DNA of 64,000 nt from Parapristionchus giblindavisi. Taxonomy: Eukaryota > Nematoda > Chromadorea > Rhabditida > Diplogasteridae. Positions within the stretch are counted from its first letter, which is position 1. Each line of letters begins with the position of its first letter. A program made the translations under genes and the position numbers. Shown here piece after piece: positions 10,928-21,549 of this stretch. The notes below the pieces were generated by a model that worked only from the letters and a program-made list of their open reading frames with translations, was not told where the DNA came from and ran no database searches. The stretch is from assembly GCA_943737045.1 (NCBI GenBank), contig CALSFV010000233.1, positions 868,001 to 932,000 of the forward strand. The letters are read 5' to 3'.

Positions 10928-13900
10928 TTATGCACCCTGGTTCCTGGTCCATATTCGAGATGAAATCATCTCAAATATAAACACCAGAGTGCAAAAAACA
11001 AGTGCACCACCCCAAACTGCTAATGGGAGTAATAAAAGATCCATTGGAAAGGGTGATTGAACTGTAGTGGATTGGGGAACATTAAGAATGTTCCTGGCTA
11101 GATCCAATTTGTTGACGAACCGACTAGTTAGATATGAGCTCTGCTGCAAATTATTAACTTATATTAACGGACACAGTTCTCATGATGAAAGTTTTTTTTT
11201 TAAAACAATTGATTGCGTTTCACAATCTCGATGGAAGGAAATAGAGAATTAGCGGGTGATTCAAAGTTCAACAAACGTTTTCGAAAATAATAATAATAAA
11301 AAGAATAATAATAATTATAATAATACTATTTTTTATTATTATAATATCATTATTATTGGAATAATTAGATCAAAAGAAGAAGACAAACCTGTTCATATGA
11401 ATAGATAGAAAGAATGAGATGATTGATCTTCTCGATCACTTTTCTGCTCGTATTCTTAGCTAATTCAATATGGTAGTTATCTCCAGAAAGTATGCTCTTA
11501 GCAAGCCAATCAATAGGCAGGTTAGCAACTCCTTTTGGTTTGATGCTGTAATTGAAATATCGATTATTCTCTAATACACTTTGAGTAAAAGTTGTATTCA
11601 TTTCGAGGCGAAATTCATAAAAATCAAATTAATTAAAGTTTGGTAAGTCTATTTTCATCTTCCACTGTGGCAGTGAATATTCCGGTAGAATTCAAAAATA
11701 TGTTTTTTTTGGTTTCAAAAATATGTTTTTTGTTTACTTAAGAAAAACGAATGATTAATTGAATAGAAAACGTACGATTTGATATCGCATTTTTTGTTCA
11801 AATTATCCATATTTCCAAACTGCAGAAGCTCCTCAGAAAACAATGATGTTATCATTGTTTTCGGCTGTGACGAGCATAATCTTTGAAATCTTTCCTGCAC
11901 GCTGTTGGTGATGATTGGCGAGTTGTTCCTTCCAATCAAGACTTCTTTCTAGAAAACAAAATGTTCAACCGCGTTCCAAATCTCTCAAAAAACCCTGAGA
12001 CTCATCGCATATTTGTGCGTTTAGCAGCTAGCTGTAGTGCAATTACACAAATACATTTTATAGGGATAATATGATTAGAATTTCTAAGTGTCCAAGAGAG
12101 TTTTGCGAGTAGCGTTAAAATATTCAAGACAATGTTAAAACCAAACATTTGCTCCACAATATAGAATGGAGCCCCTTTAAAAGAACCCCCCCCCCCCCCC
12201 CCCCCCCCCCGCCTTAAACCTTTTAACATAGTAATTCGCAAATAACCGACTTGGTCAGCGCGGAGACACAAAAGTAAGCTCGTTTTATCATATTTAAATG
12301 AAGAAGAACAGATGATATTTTTTACTCTATACAACTTCTTTCGTAGAAGTATATTTGCACTCGTATCTTGTTTTCACTATTTTCTCTATTATAATTTCTT
12401 TGTTTTCACGCACTATCACTTTCACTAAAGTACATACATTTCCGCCCGTTATTTTCTGTACAGAAAGTTCCAAAATATCTTGGTGTTTTCAGTATTGTTA
12501 GTGCTATATTTATACCTCATGGTCGGTGTAAGATGAATCGTTTCCAAATATCATCTCTATCTCTCCACTCGAAACCCGCTGAAGTGTATCTTGAAGGCTT
12601 CTGAAACACTTATTTTCAGCTTTTTGCGACCAAAAATCATTTCCTGAGCAGATGTAATGTTTTAGTGAAAAATGCGAAGGACACGCTACACTTCAAAGAG
12701 ATGAGATTTTTTCAGTTTGGAGAATATTTAAAAAATAGGCTTTTCACATTATTTTCAAAGAAGATGAAAACATGGATCGTTTTTTGTGTATAAGTATAAA
12801 GTGCTCACCGTGAGTTGGGATACGATAAGGAACTATTGCCAGTATAGACCGAATTATAAGCCATAAGAAGAAAAGCGAGTCCGATATATGTAAATCCTGA
12901 TCCAACTTTTTTCGCTATATCCAAGGATACGTTCTGGCCCTGAAAACTTGAAAATTAGATAATACATTACTGGATTAAATGATATTACTGAAAATTATGT
13001 TAACTAGTCTCTTTTATGGATATTTTTAACGTTTTACCGATTTTGCGATTTGATTATTCTTAGAAACGAAATAGCCTTCGTTTCAATATATCCTCCTTAT
13101 TTGGTCTTTGATCTCTGGTCCCGCTGGTCTTTGATCTCTGGCCCCTCTGGTATTTGATCTCTGTCCCTCTGGTATAAAAAAATCTCTGGCCCCTCTGATC
13201 TTTGATCTCTGGTCCATCTGGTCTTTTATACCTCTCAACCGATTTGTGAACCTTTGTGAATCGAACGCTGGATCGATACCCCCCCCCCCCCCGTTATTCC
13301 AGCTTATGCAATAAAGTTTATGGGTCCAATTAAGTCTTAAAATATTAACAAAAATAAATTTTTGGAAAAAAATGCCGAAAATTGCCAGAATTGTCGAAAA
13401 TGCCGAAAATATCTCTTCGGAAAATTGCCTTCCTGTTATATTTGCAAAGTGCGAAATGGAGAGGAACGCCCAGCAAAAAGTCAGAAATATTTGTGCGCAA
13501 AAAATTATTTCGAAAAAAAGTTCTTCAATCAAAAAATATCCTGACCTTTGCTGTGATTTTTCCCGAAAAATAATTAATTAGCTGTAGGATAAACAGTATC
13601 GTGAATATCAAAGATAGTGGAAGCACATCGAATACAGCATAGAAAACGAATCTATTATCATGCCCTACTGTTTTGGCATGTTCGATAAATATAAGCTGAA
13701 AAAGTCATCATTATTATATTTGAACAATCAAATATTGTATAAAAGTAAATTTAAATTATGTTGGGATTAAACATCTTCTACCATAGTTGCTTAGTCTTAT
13801 ATTCAATGAATAAATAAGATTCGCTGATTTGTGTTTCTAGCGTACAATGTAAAAAAACAGCAAATAAATTAGCAATGGATCACCTTTGATTCATATAAAA

Positions 13901-14517
13901 ATGGAAGAGTATACTTATATCTTTGAATTTGTCCTGATGTGATGAATGATGACGTAAGACTTGAAAATGTCTAAAAAGAAACAATATACATATAAGGCAT
14001 CAATTTGGACAAATCAAAGAGAAATATTTCATTTGGGACATAAAAATATCGACTCGAAATAAGGAAATAGTGTACCTCTCCACTTGCGATACTGCCATTA
14101 AAATAATTGTAATGATCAGTATCCCAGACACTATCTGAAATATGGCCTAATAGTAAGGTATTTTTTCCACATGACATCAAGAACAAAATTAATGAAAAAT
14201 GTGAATTTATTGCAAAGTATAAACTTAATAGAAAAAAATACAAGATTTTGCTTCTTTTTGGGAAAAAAATATATAAAGGAAATCTCACAAAGAGTGTTCT
14301 AAGGCGTTTTGTTTCCGTTTCGTGCAACACAAAGTATTGATATACCTTGAATATCATAGTATATGAATTCCATATCCTGGCAATCGAGTTGTTTCTTCAA
14401 GTCTTGGAAGAAGGCTACGGATATTCCTTCCAGGTCTCCCTTCACTCCTTTCATCAGATAAGGAAAGGATTCGTACGAGAAACCTAATCTCATGATGCCG
14501 TTGATAGCGCACGCCAT
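10928..14517 (-). CDS. Ionotropic glutamate receptor-like / IR-type receptor
   Basis: Nine minus-strand exons join without a stop: 14517-14346, 14134-14076, 13970-13884, 13695-13546, 12939-12809, 12600-12516, 11948-11776, 11545-11389, 11143-10928 (409 aa). Order of parts: ligand-binding lobe S1 (GDLEGISVAFFQDLKKQL, then RYKYTLPFLYESK), TM1 (YAVFDVLPLSLIFTILFILQL), short pore region, TM3 (FTYIGLAFLLMAYNSVYTGN), S2 (SLQDTLQRVSSGEIEMIFGND onward), TM4 (LLLLPLAVWGGALVFCTLVF) and a short cytoplasmic tail. The amino-terminal domain of classical iGluRs is absent, as in the IR subfamily. The gating motif of TM3 (SYTANLAAF in classical receptors) is changed, and the usual glutamate-binding Arg region of S1 is not conserved, so the ligand is probably not glutamate. 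No signal peptide is seen; a MITE lies only 24 bp upstream of the chosen ATG and may have displaced a first exon. Confidence 0.75.
12186..12210. repeat. Poly-C tract, 25 C
   Basis: Uninterrupted run of 25 C in an intron of the ionotropic-receptor-like gene. A second C run of 14 lies at 13279-13292. Both are likely length-variable and may be miscounted in assembly. Confidence 0.9.
13095..13235. repeat. Short degenerate tandem repeat in an intron
   Basis: About five imperfect copies of a ~28-bp unit around GGTCTTTGATCTCTGGTCC, in the intron between the TM1 and TM3 exons. The core TTTGATCTCTGGCC also occurs in the tandem array at the right end of the window (63830 and 63958). Confidence 0.7.
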
Positions 14518-14540
14518 ATCTTTCGAATGTGTTGAGTATT

Positions 14541-14825
14541 CTTAAAGAAGGAGACCCTTGAGTTGGCATGACTGACTCGCGCCACGATAAGCATGTTAGC
14601 TATTGTTTAAATTATATGGTAATTGGCGTTAGTGACAATGAGAAAACAAGAGAGCAAGTATGCAATTCGGATGGACACTCTCTACATGCCTTGAAAGATC
14701 TACTTTCAATGCGCATAGTGAGTTCAATCAATATCTGATACGTCTTTCGATTCGTGCGATGAATCTCTATCATTCTATCCGAACAGTCTTATTACGAAAA
14801 AAATCGAGTGTCTTTAAATTGGATT
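14541..14825. mobile_element. MITE, complete copy of the AAGA(A/T)GGRGACCC family
   Basis: Begins CTTAAAGAAGGAGACCCTTGAGTTGG and ends with the inverted partner (CGAGTGTCTTTAAATT). Internal blocks (CGCCACGATAAGCATG, TACATGCCTTGAAAG, TCTATCATTCTATCCGAACAGTC) match, in inverse orientation, the copy at 58777-59068. It abuts the 5' end of the ionotropic-receptor-like gene. Confidence 0.8.
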
Positions 14826-15089
14826 TGAAACAGAATATTTCAACGATTAAAAAACTTTGATTTTCATTGCACAAAATAGCTAGCGAAAGTGAAGAGCAGT
14901 GAATTTTAATCACAAGAAGATGTACGTATTTGGGTAGAAATAATAAGGAGCTTAAAACTGATGATGTGATAAAACAAAAATCTTCACATTACATCAATAG
15001 TAATATCTATCTTAGCAATGACATTATTGATCCAAATAGAAGCACAAGTCTCCATTGTGTTACAGAGATGACAAGTTCCTTCTCCTCTC

Positions 15090-15813
15090 TCACTCTTCCC
15101 TCGGGCGACCGAAGGTAGGCTGGGTTTATTTTTTTCCAAATTCTGGAGCAAACAAGAGCCTTTATGATGACTAAATTTTAGTATGTTTCTTTCTTCTCTC
15201 AAAGCCGCCATATGATGATGAATTTTGAACAAACACAAAAGGATTTTTCCTCATTAGGCAAGTCGGCATTTTGGAGTCGCATGTTCTGGAAGACTAAGTC
15301 TCCTTTTACACACTATTTCGTTAGTTGTACAATATGCAATTATGTTATTAGAATCTAATATAATAAAAATACAACGCTCTATCACACTGTCATTTCCAAA
15401 CCTGTTCGAGGCTCTCTTACTTGCAAAAGCAATGACCGTACATCCAAAAATGTCGCCAATAATTCACCAATAAGCGTACATTATCCCTTTATATATGTAT
15501 ATACGATTAAAATACAACATTGAAAACTGTTCCGTTGAAACAGCTAGCTTCATTTTTCCTCCGGGGCAAACAATATGAGCATTTGAGCTGTATTTTATGT
15601 GAAATGAAGAGACGCAGTCTTCCAGAGCAACTGATTCCGCAATGTCAACCTGCCTAAAACGTTATACTCATTTAAATGATGACATAGGACAGAGGGAAAT
15701 TCTTTGTGTTTGTTCAAACTTCATCATCATTATCGATATGGAGAACTCGAGTTATTAAGGCTCTTGTTTGCTCAGAATTTTCTAGCCTACCCTTGCTCGG
15801 TCGAGGGGTGAGT
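15090..15813. mobile_element. Foldback element
   Basis: Left end CTCGGGCGACCGAAGGTAGGCT and right end AGCCTACCCTTGCTCGGTCGAGG are inverted repeats. Arms of about 215 bp (15090-15310 and 15600-15813) share AACAAGAGCC/GGCTCTTGTT, TTTGTGTTTG and GACGCAGTCTTCCAGA blocks. No coding capacity. Confidence 0.75.
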
Positions 15814-15904
15814 AAAATACAAAAAAAACAGAAAAAAAACAGAAAAGTAAAATTCGAAACAGCAATAATATGAAATAATTATCACGCACCCTGTATTTTT
15901 TAAC

Positions 15905-16275
15905 GAGCCATTACAGGCAGGTCAGTCCCTCCGGAGCTCCCTCGCACTCGCGAAGTGAAGCTCAAGGTGACTGGACCATACGAGGCCTTAAGCAGACCCT
16001 ACCCCAACGCGGTAGTCTCTCGGTCTAAGGGCAGGTCGGCCCTAACTGAGCTCTCTCGCACTCGCGAAGTAGAGCCTAGTAGGAGACCGTATCCCCGAGT
16101 CCCGCTGGATCCTTCTCTCGGAGTAGTACGAATCCTCCGGTCGAGCCACTCGGTCTTGACTGGACGTACCCGACTCCGAGGAAGACCCTCAAGGTCAATG
16201 TCACACCCGACCCGGCTCTGTTCCTTATTACTCAATAAATGGTTATGAGCTTATTGTACTATACTTGAACCACAC
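15905..16275. repeat. GC-rich island with internal duplication, possible LTR remnant
   Basis: Much richer in G+C than its surroundings. A block around CTCGCACTCGCGAAGT occurs twice (about 15945 and 16056). The 3' side has CTCAATAAATGG, a polyadenylation signal, and ends near ACCACA, which resembles an LTR end. A 97-codon open frame inside has no homology that I recognise. Confidence 0.35.
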
Positions 16276-16418
16276 AAGGGATGGCTAAATAAACACACAA
16301 CGTTTATTATGAGTGAAACTAAATTCAGAACTTATACACTGCACTACACAATAAAAGGCTTTTTTATGGTTGACTCTGAATTTTTCAAACCTATTGAAAA
16401 ATTTGTCAAACAAGTCTA

Positions 16419-16501
16419 CCACGAACCTCGTAGGTTCGAATCCCGCTCGGTGCAAATCAACTTTGCCGATTTTTCGTAGTACGGGAGGCTTCAAGTTAAA
16501 T
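16419..16501 (+). mobile_element. 5'-truncated tRNA-derived SINE
   Basis: Carries the tRNA T-arm with a perfect pol III box B (GGTTCGAATCC, 16433-16443) followed by the non-tRNA body GCAAATCAACTTTGCCGATTTTTCGTA shared with the fuller copy at 42034-42190. Box A is missing. It sits directly against the LTR at 16503. Confidence 0.75.
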
Positions 16502-16934
16502 GTGTTAGGGTGGGATGCCCAGACCTACAGCCTCTCTATTGATCCTTGATCTTTTGATGTATTATGTGTTCTTATGTCTCATTATTATAATTATATTGTA
16601 TTTACATTTCATTGTCTAGGATTAGGATTATCATATTTAATTTGCATTGTGATTAGTCTTTAGTTCACTTCCATAATTGTATATTAATGTCGTGTCTTTC
16701 GTTGTATTATCTTCAGTCTTGAGTTTTGATCTTGTGTGTATTTGTTTGTATTTTTGAGTGAGAGTGCATCTGAATAAACTATTCTTTTGATCTTTAGTCT
16801 TTGGTCTTTTGTTTCACCTCAAGCGGAGAACACCGGCGATAGTATCTTTAACGTACATGGGGGCCGAACCGACCCTTGAGTACTGATTCATAAGCGCCAA
16901 ATTCTTTTGATAAAGTGAAAGTGGTTATCAGAGT

Positions 16935-17345
16935 GCGGATACGGTATTGCGTTGTATTGAGACCGTGGCGGATACGGTATTGCGTTGTATTGAGACCGTG
17001 GCGGATACGGTATTGTGGTGTATTGAGACCGTGGCGGATACGGCATTGTGGTGTATTGAGACCGTGGCGGATACGGTATTGTGGTGTATTGAGACCGTGG
17101 CGGATACGGTATTGTGGTGTATTGAGACCGTGGCGGATACGGTATTGTGGTGTATTGAGACCGTGGCGGATACGGTATTGTGGTGTATTGAGACCGTGGC
17201 GGATACGGTATTGTGGTGTATTGAGACCGTGGCCGATACGGTATTGTGGTGTATTGAGACCGTGGCGGATACGGTATTGTGGTGTATTGAGACCGTGGCG
17301 GATACGGTATTGTGGTGTATTGAGACCGTGGCGGATACGGTAGTG
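16935..17345. repeat. 33-bp minisatellite in the retrotransposon leader
   Basis: About 12.4 tandem copies of a 33-bp unit (core GCGGATACGGTATTGTGGTG, then TATTGAGACCGTG). The first two units carry TTGCGTTGT instead of TTGTGGTGT. Being a multiple of three, all frames stay open on both strands; the long predicted peptides are artefacts. From 17346 to 17640 follow three diverged copies of a larger unit (CGTTTCCTGCTAGTCTAACC ... GGACGATTGATTG ... CCCGTTTGG). Confidence 0.95.
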
Positions 17346-17714
17346 TGCAACGTTGATCATCGTTTCCTGCTAGTCTAACCAACTAAGCCGCTAAAGGACG
17401 ATTGATCTGGTTCCCGTTTGGTTAACGTGGTTGTCGGTCAGTGACGTTGCTTATCATCGTTCCTGCTTCTAGTCTAACCCGCTAAGAAGGTCCGATTGCA
17501 GGACGATTGATTGTGTGTACCCGTTTGGTGAACGTGGTTTGTGACCGTGGTATCGTTACCTGATACTAGCCTAACCAGCTAAGTTGATGCAGGACGATTG
17601 ATTGTGCCCGTTTGGTGAACGTGGTTTCAGGTATTGAGACGTGGAGATCTCGATACGTGAAGATCCTTGAGGTGTCAAGGTCTCGAGGTGTTGTGGTGTT
17701 AAGGCCTTAACTCA

Positions 17715-18035
17715 GGCAAATCGTTTTGAATCTAATCAAAGCAATTTTAGAAGAAACTAGGGCTAAATTAGATTCAAAATTTGTCTAATTAGATTCAAAA
17801 AACGTTCTGATTAGATTCAAAAAGACAAATGTTCTGATTAGATTTAAAAAAATGCTCTGATTAGATTAATAAATTATCTAATTAGATTCAAAAGGTGTTC
17901 TCATTAGATTCAAAAACGGACGCTCTGATTAGATTCAAAAATTTTCTAATTAGATTCAAAAAATATTCTGATTGGATTCAAAAAGACGCATGTTCCGATT
18001 AGATTCAAAAAATGCCCTGATTAGATTCAAAGCGA
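17715..18035. repeat. TCTGATTAGATTCAAAAA degenerate tandem repeat
   Basis: About eleven copies of an 18-30-bp AT-rich unit with the core GATTAGATTCAAAAA, flanked on both sides by AATCAAAGC/TTCAAAGCGATTT-like ends. It lies between the minisatellite and the gag frame. Confidence 0.85.
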
Positions 18036-18162
18036 TTTACCTGAGAAGTTGCTAAGGTGCTAAGTTGTTGAGGTGTACGGTTGTTAACCAAGTGTGGTGT
18101 GAAAGAGTAACTTGTCTCAAGTTAAATCATATTGATTGATTCATTGGTGAATTCGTTGTTGA

Positions 18163-18780
18163 TTGATCACTCGCGTTTATTCGTGTTCGTGTTGCCGTGA
18201 TATGCATTCGATGTTTAATGGCATGATTGATTCTCAGGTTCTATCAGAAGTGCCAGGCCACGATTTGTATGAGGGAAGAAGAAAGGATGGATCGATGCAG
18301 AGGAACGAGACAAGTGAGTATTATGCAAAAGCATTGAAAGTGCGTATGGAGGTGAAGGAGATTTGGAGAAAATAAAGTTGAAAATGGATGCAGCAAATAG
18401 AGAGAGTAAGGAGCGAGTTAAATTTGAGACGGAAATGAATCAGACTAGTACTGTTATTGAGAGTACTGTATTCAAGAATCGAACCATCGATCATGACGAG
18501 AAAATGAGGAAAATCGGTGCAGCATTGGGAGAGAGTTTATCTTTATTTCCCATTTTGGCTAATTTCCATGCTAAGAAAGGTGAAAAGTTTGATATTTTCA
18601 AGAGAGAGTTCACTCTTCGTTTAAAAAATACTGATGAAGGAACACGCATTTATATCTTGGAATCTTACTTGCGCGGAAGAGCTGGTCAGATCTGGAAAAC
18701 TATGCCATCTACTATAAAAAGAGAAAGGATTATGAAGAGATGATTGGCTGGTTTGAGGATAGATTAGGAGGCCGTTTGTG
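18163..18780 (+). pseudogene. Retrotransposon gag fragment
   Basis: Two overlapping open stretches in different frames (18163-18375 and 18363-18743) read as a polar, helical protein. The second contains the gag-type region KKGEKFDIFKREFTLRL ... YLRGRAGQIWKTMPS, a segment typical of retrotransposon gag capsid domains. The frame shift at about 18365-18375 and the stop at about 18744, followed by a loss of similarity, mark it as broken. No zinc knuckle is reached. Confidence 0.6.
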
Positions 18781-18800
18781 TAAGAGTCGGGCAAATCTGT

Positions 18801-19330
18801 GAGAGGGTTGGCATAGGCCAAAAATTTTGATGCCCTCAAAACTTGTGTATAGGGGTTATTGACCTCGCTGATGAAGATGTACATAGTCATTTTGGCTCAA
18901 TTGGTCCCGCAACGCCTGGGCGGTATTACGGTACGATCACGTTTTCAGGCCTTTCTCGGTCCATGGTAGAGCTAGAGGTGTGAAAATTGGGCTCCTAGGA
19001 CAGAATTCGATGGCGATGATGGCTGTCTACTTCATTAGTTTTGAAAATTTTCCAAAAGGTCGAATAGTAGAATTTTGATGGAGTCGTTTGCGCCCCAGAC
19101 GAGTATGACAGTTCGAACCGGCGTGACGAGAGGATCACAACGATGTATGGTCATAGTCAGGTTATGGTCGATGTATCATCATAGACACACACCGGGGGGA
19201 GACCGATGAAAGTTTTAGTGAAAATGCCCTGCGGCTCAAACCCGGCTCAAATATGTCACATTAAGTAACTTTGTGTGTTTTAATTATTTACATATGTTTA
19301 GTGGATCGGTATTAGGGTTGGCAATAACGC
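18801..19330. other. No gene seen
   Basis: Mixed-composition sequence, more GC-rich than the AT-rich flanks, without an open frame or a recognisable repeat end. It may be decayed element sequence. Confidence 0.4.
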
Positions 19331-19336
19331 ACACGC

Positions 19337-19630
19337 ATTGCGGGCCCGCAATGCTCTGTAAAATCATTGCGGGCCCGCAATAGCATACTGCAATAGCATA
19401 GCATATCAGCATAGCATGCAATAGCATACCGCTACTTTATTCCTATCTGGCCACTTTTTGTGATCGGTCGTTATTCTGTTCTCTTCACTTTCCTTCGCTC
19501 TCTCGTTTACTTGAGAGAACAGAAATCATTGCGGGCCCGCAATAGCATTGCGGGCCCGCAATGATTTCACACCGCACTGCGGGCCCGCAATCATTAGCAA
19601 TAAAAGTCAAGGCCATTGCGGGCCCGCAAC
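19337..19630. repeat. Cluster of six 16-bp palindromes ATTGCGGGCCCGCAAT
   Basis: Perfect palindrome at 19337-19352, 19366-19381, 19528-19543 and 19547-19562; one-mismatch versions at 19576-19591 and 19615-19630. Each is its own reverse complement with a GGGCCC core. Between the second and third copies lie GCATAGCAT repeats. Function unknown; it may be a small element family built of these units or a protein-binding array. Confidence 0.85.
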
Positions 19631-19946
19631 CCCCGAATAGCCAACTCTAATCGGTACCATTATTTCGCACAAATGCATTTATACGGACAATACACATTCG
19701 CTATTATAAGAACAATTAAAAAGATAACGACGTATAATAGCACACAATACACTCGCAAAGATGAAAAATCAATATCGTTACTGTTGGGTGTGATATCCCA
19801 CACCCTTTGCTACGCCGTTGCATGACTTAACCGGAGCTATTTTCTGATTTCGGTCTAAAATGGCGTTTGGCACGAGTTAACTGAATATGTATAGTAATTA
19901 TTATTATAGAATACCAATGAGTTGATAGAGATGAAAAGATAACAGA

Positions 19947-20211
19947 TCAAAAACCAACTTCGATATCTCTCTTTCTAACAACGTGGTAAACTCCGTATGC
20001 GGGATAAGCTACATAAGCAGCCCCGTAGTTTTCCAGACCGTAATCGTGAGCATATCCAAAACCTGAATATAGAAGTTGACGTTTGGCACGGGTGTCGGAG
20101 GTCTAAAAGAATATCAACTGATTTAAGAGAATCGATGGAGGAAAGGTATCTCACCTCTTCAGCGAAAACTCCAGCAATAACGAGAAGAACGACGAGAGCT
20201 AAGGATTTCAT
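19947..20211 (-). CDS. Secreted YG-rich peptide precursor (neuropeptide-like)
   Basis: Two exons, 20211-20155 and 20102-19947, joined in phase 0, give a 70-aa protein. Exon 1 is exactly a signal peptide (MKSLALVVLLVIAGVFAEE). Exon 2 starts TSDTRAKRQLLYSG, then a Gly/Tyr/Ala-rich stretch (YAHDYGLENYGAAYVAYPAYG), then VVRKRDIEVGF and stop. The dibasic sites KR and RKR bracket one peptide, as expected for prohormone processing; the YG-rich content recalls nematode neuropeptide-like or antimicrobial YG peptides. Donor GTGAGA and acceptor TTCTTTTAG are good. A TATA box lies about 45 bp upstream of the ATG. Identity of the mature peptide is inferred. Confidence 0.7.
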
Positions 20212-20249
20212 TGTAGTTAATTGATTGGTTGATTGCATTCTTTCTTTCT

Positions 20250-20263
20250 GACCTTTATATAGT
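20250..20263 (-). promoter_or_regulatory. TATA box of the peptide gene
   Basis: Minus-strand CACTATATAAAGGTC lies about 45 bp before the start codon of the secreted peptide gene, at a spacing that would give a very short 5' UTR. Confidence 0.5.
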
Positions 20264-20587
20264 GAAAACGAACATACTAGGCTGTGACTTTCCATCTCTG
20301 ACCCTCTCTACCGAGTGTACTCTTTACACATCGAATTCGATGATGTAAGTGAAACTTTTCATTTTAAGTGGAACTGAGTGACCAATGATATGGTTTCTCC
20401 AACACGGATAGGTACTACTGCCTAACCTTCTACGCAGATATTGTCCGTATAATGTACTTGTGTAAAAACCTTACTACATAGTAGTTAACGCCATAGTATG
20501 CATAACTATTAGGTGACGACATAAATAACGCTCGTTTTTCGCTTCCCAAAAAAATAGTCACAAAAATTTAACAAAGCATGGAGAATT

Positions 20588-21370
20588 CTAGAAATATTTT
20601 TCGTTCTCATCGGTCACCTTCTGCCTTCTACCCGGCAGTTTGAGGATCCCTTCGTGATAAAAGGGCTGGGGAAAATTCCGGAAATAGGTGTCGAGTACGG
20701 TTTGGATAGTGGTACTGTCTTTGAAGCTTGGCCCTTTGAGGAAGTGATGGAGCGCCGCGAAGAGGTGACAACCATAGTCGGCAAGGTCGAGTGGGTACAA
20801 AAGGTGGGAGAGTGAAGTTCAGTCATATCCCGTTAGCTCAGCCTGGGTCGTTGTTTTGGTATTAGGTCGAGCGTTGTCATGTTGAAATTAGATCCGAGTG
20901 TCCTTCCCGCGTGAATGTTCGAGGAATGTTAGCTTCCGCAGCTGGAGAGTGTAGACATGTGTCGTGACAGTCGTACCGGCGGGGAGGAGTTCCCAGTAGT
21001 CGACTCCCCGTACCGAATACCAGATGCACAACATAACTTTTTGGCTGTGAAAATCGGGTTTAGGGACATCTGCGATCGAGATCCACACCCGGTAGGTGAC
21101 TGGGCTGGTCTTCATCTTCGAGGGAAAAGTCCTGTTTCTCGAATTTGACGACTCACTTTCTCTCCACTGTTACGTGAGGCAAATGTGAGGGCAGGGTGTA
21201 GAAAGTCGGAGAGGAGGAGGAATAAAATAATGTTACGAATGTGATTTCCGTCGGGGGCGAAGGTCAAGCGGGAACTGAATCGAAAACAACCGCAGGATAC
21301 TCGAGGGGCCCCCTCTCTACTGTAAACAGGATGGAGGCTGGCAATAACAACAGTGCAATAACGAGGCGAC
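20588..21370 (-). pseudogene. Mariner-type transposase relic
   Basis: Minus-strand frames read, in order, PKPDFHSQKVMLCIWYSV...YWELLPAGTTV, then DNARP, then LYPLDLADYGCHLFAALHHF and FYHEGILKLPGR, which follow the mariner catalytic region (the WELL block, the second Asp in DNAR, and the SPDL.PSDYHLF block). The frames shift several times and the SPDLAPSD motif is altered, so it is inactive. A second relic of the same family lies at 54110-54800. Confidence 0.75.
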
Positions 21371-21399
21371 TGAAGTTGAGACAAAAAAGCGAGCGTTAC

Positions 21400-21549
21400 T
21401 TATGTGGTCACCTAATATTATTTAGCATAAAATCTAATATACAGTAGCGCTCAAAAAGATTTCACGTTGGCATTTTTTCGCGATATCTTTTGTTGTACTG
21501 ATCGAAGTGGGATCAAATTTGGAATATATGTTCCTCAAGGTATTAGAAT
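21400..21549. other. No gene seen
   Basis: Short AT-rich spacer between the mariner relic and the palindromic element. Confidence 0.4.

Larger units (their letters stand above)
16503..18800 (+). mobile_element. Truncated LTR retrotransposon, 5' LTR to gag
   Basis: 5' LTR 16503-16856 begins TGTTAGGGTGGG and ends AACGTACA, with CT-rich sequence and an AATAAA-like signal (CTGAATAAAC at about 16771). A primer-binding-site-like TGGGGGCCGAACCGACCC follows directly at 16857. The leader holds a 33-bp minisatellite and a second AT-rich repeat, then a broken gag at 18163-18780. No protease, reverse transcriptase or 3' LTR was found, so the element is a 5' fragment. Confidence 0.65.

Noticed and set aside
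12002..12334. 110-aa minus-strand frame with a glycine run
   Set aside because: The Gly run is the 25-C tract; it lies in an intron.
13083..13532. 149-aa minus-strand frame
   Set aside because: It spans a poly-C run and a simple repeat inside an intron of the ionotropic-receptor-like gene and has no homology.
16935..17345. CRISPR-like array
   Set aside because: The units are contiguous with no unique spacers, and the window is clearly a nematode genome.
16848..17382. Five open frames of 140-170 aa on both strands
   Set aside because: Artefacts of a 33-bp tandem repeat, a multiple of three without stop codons.
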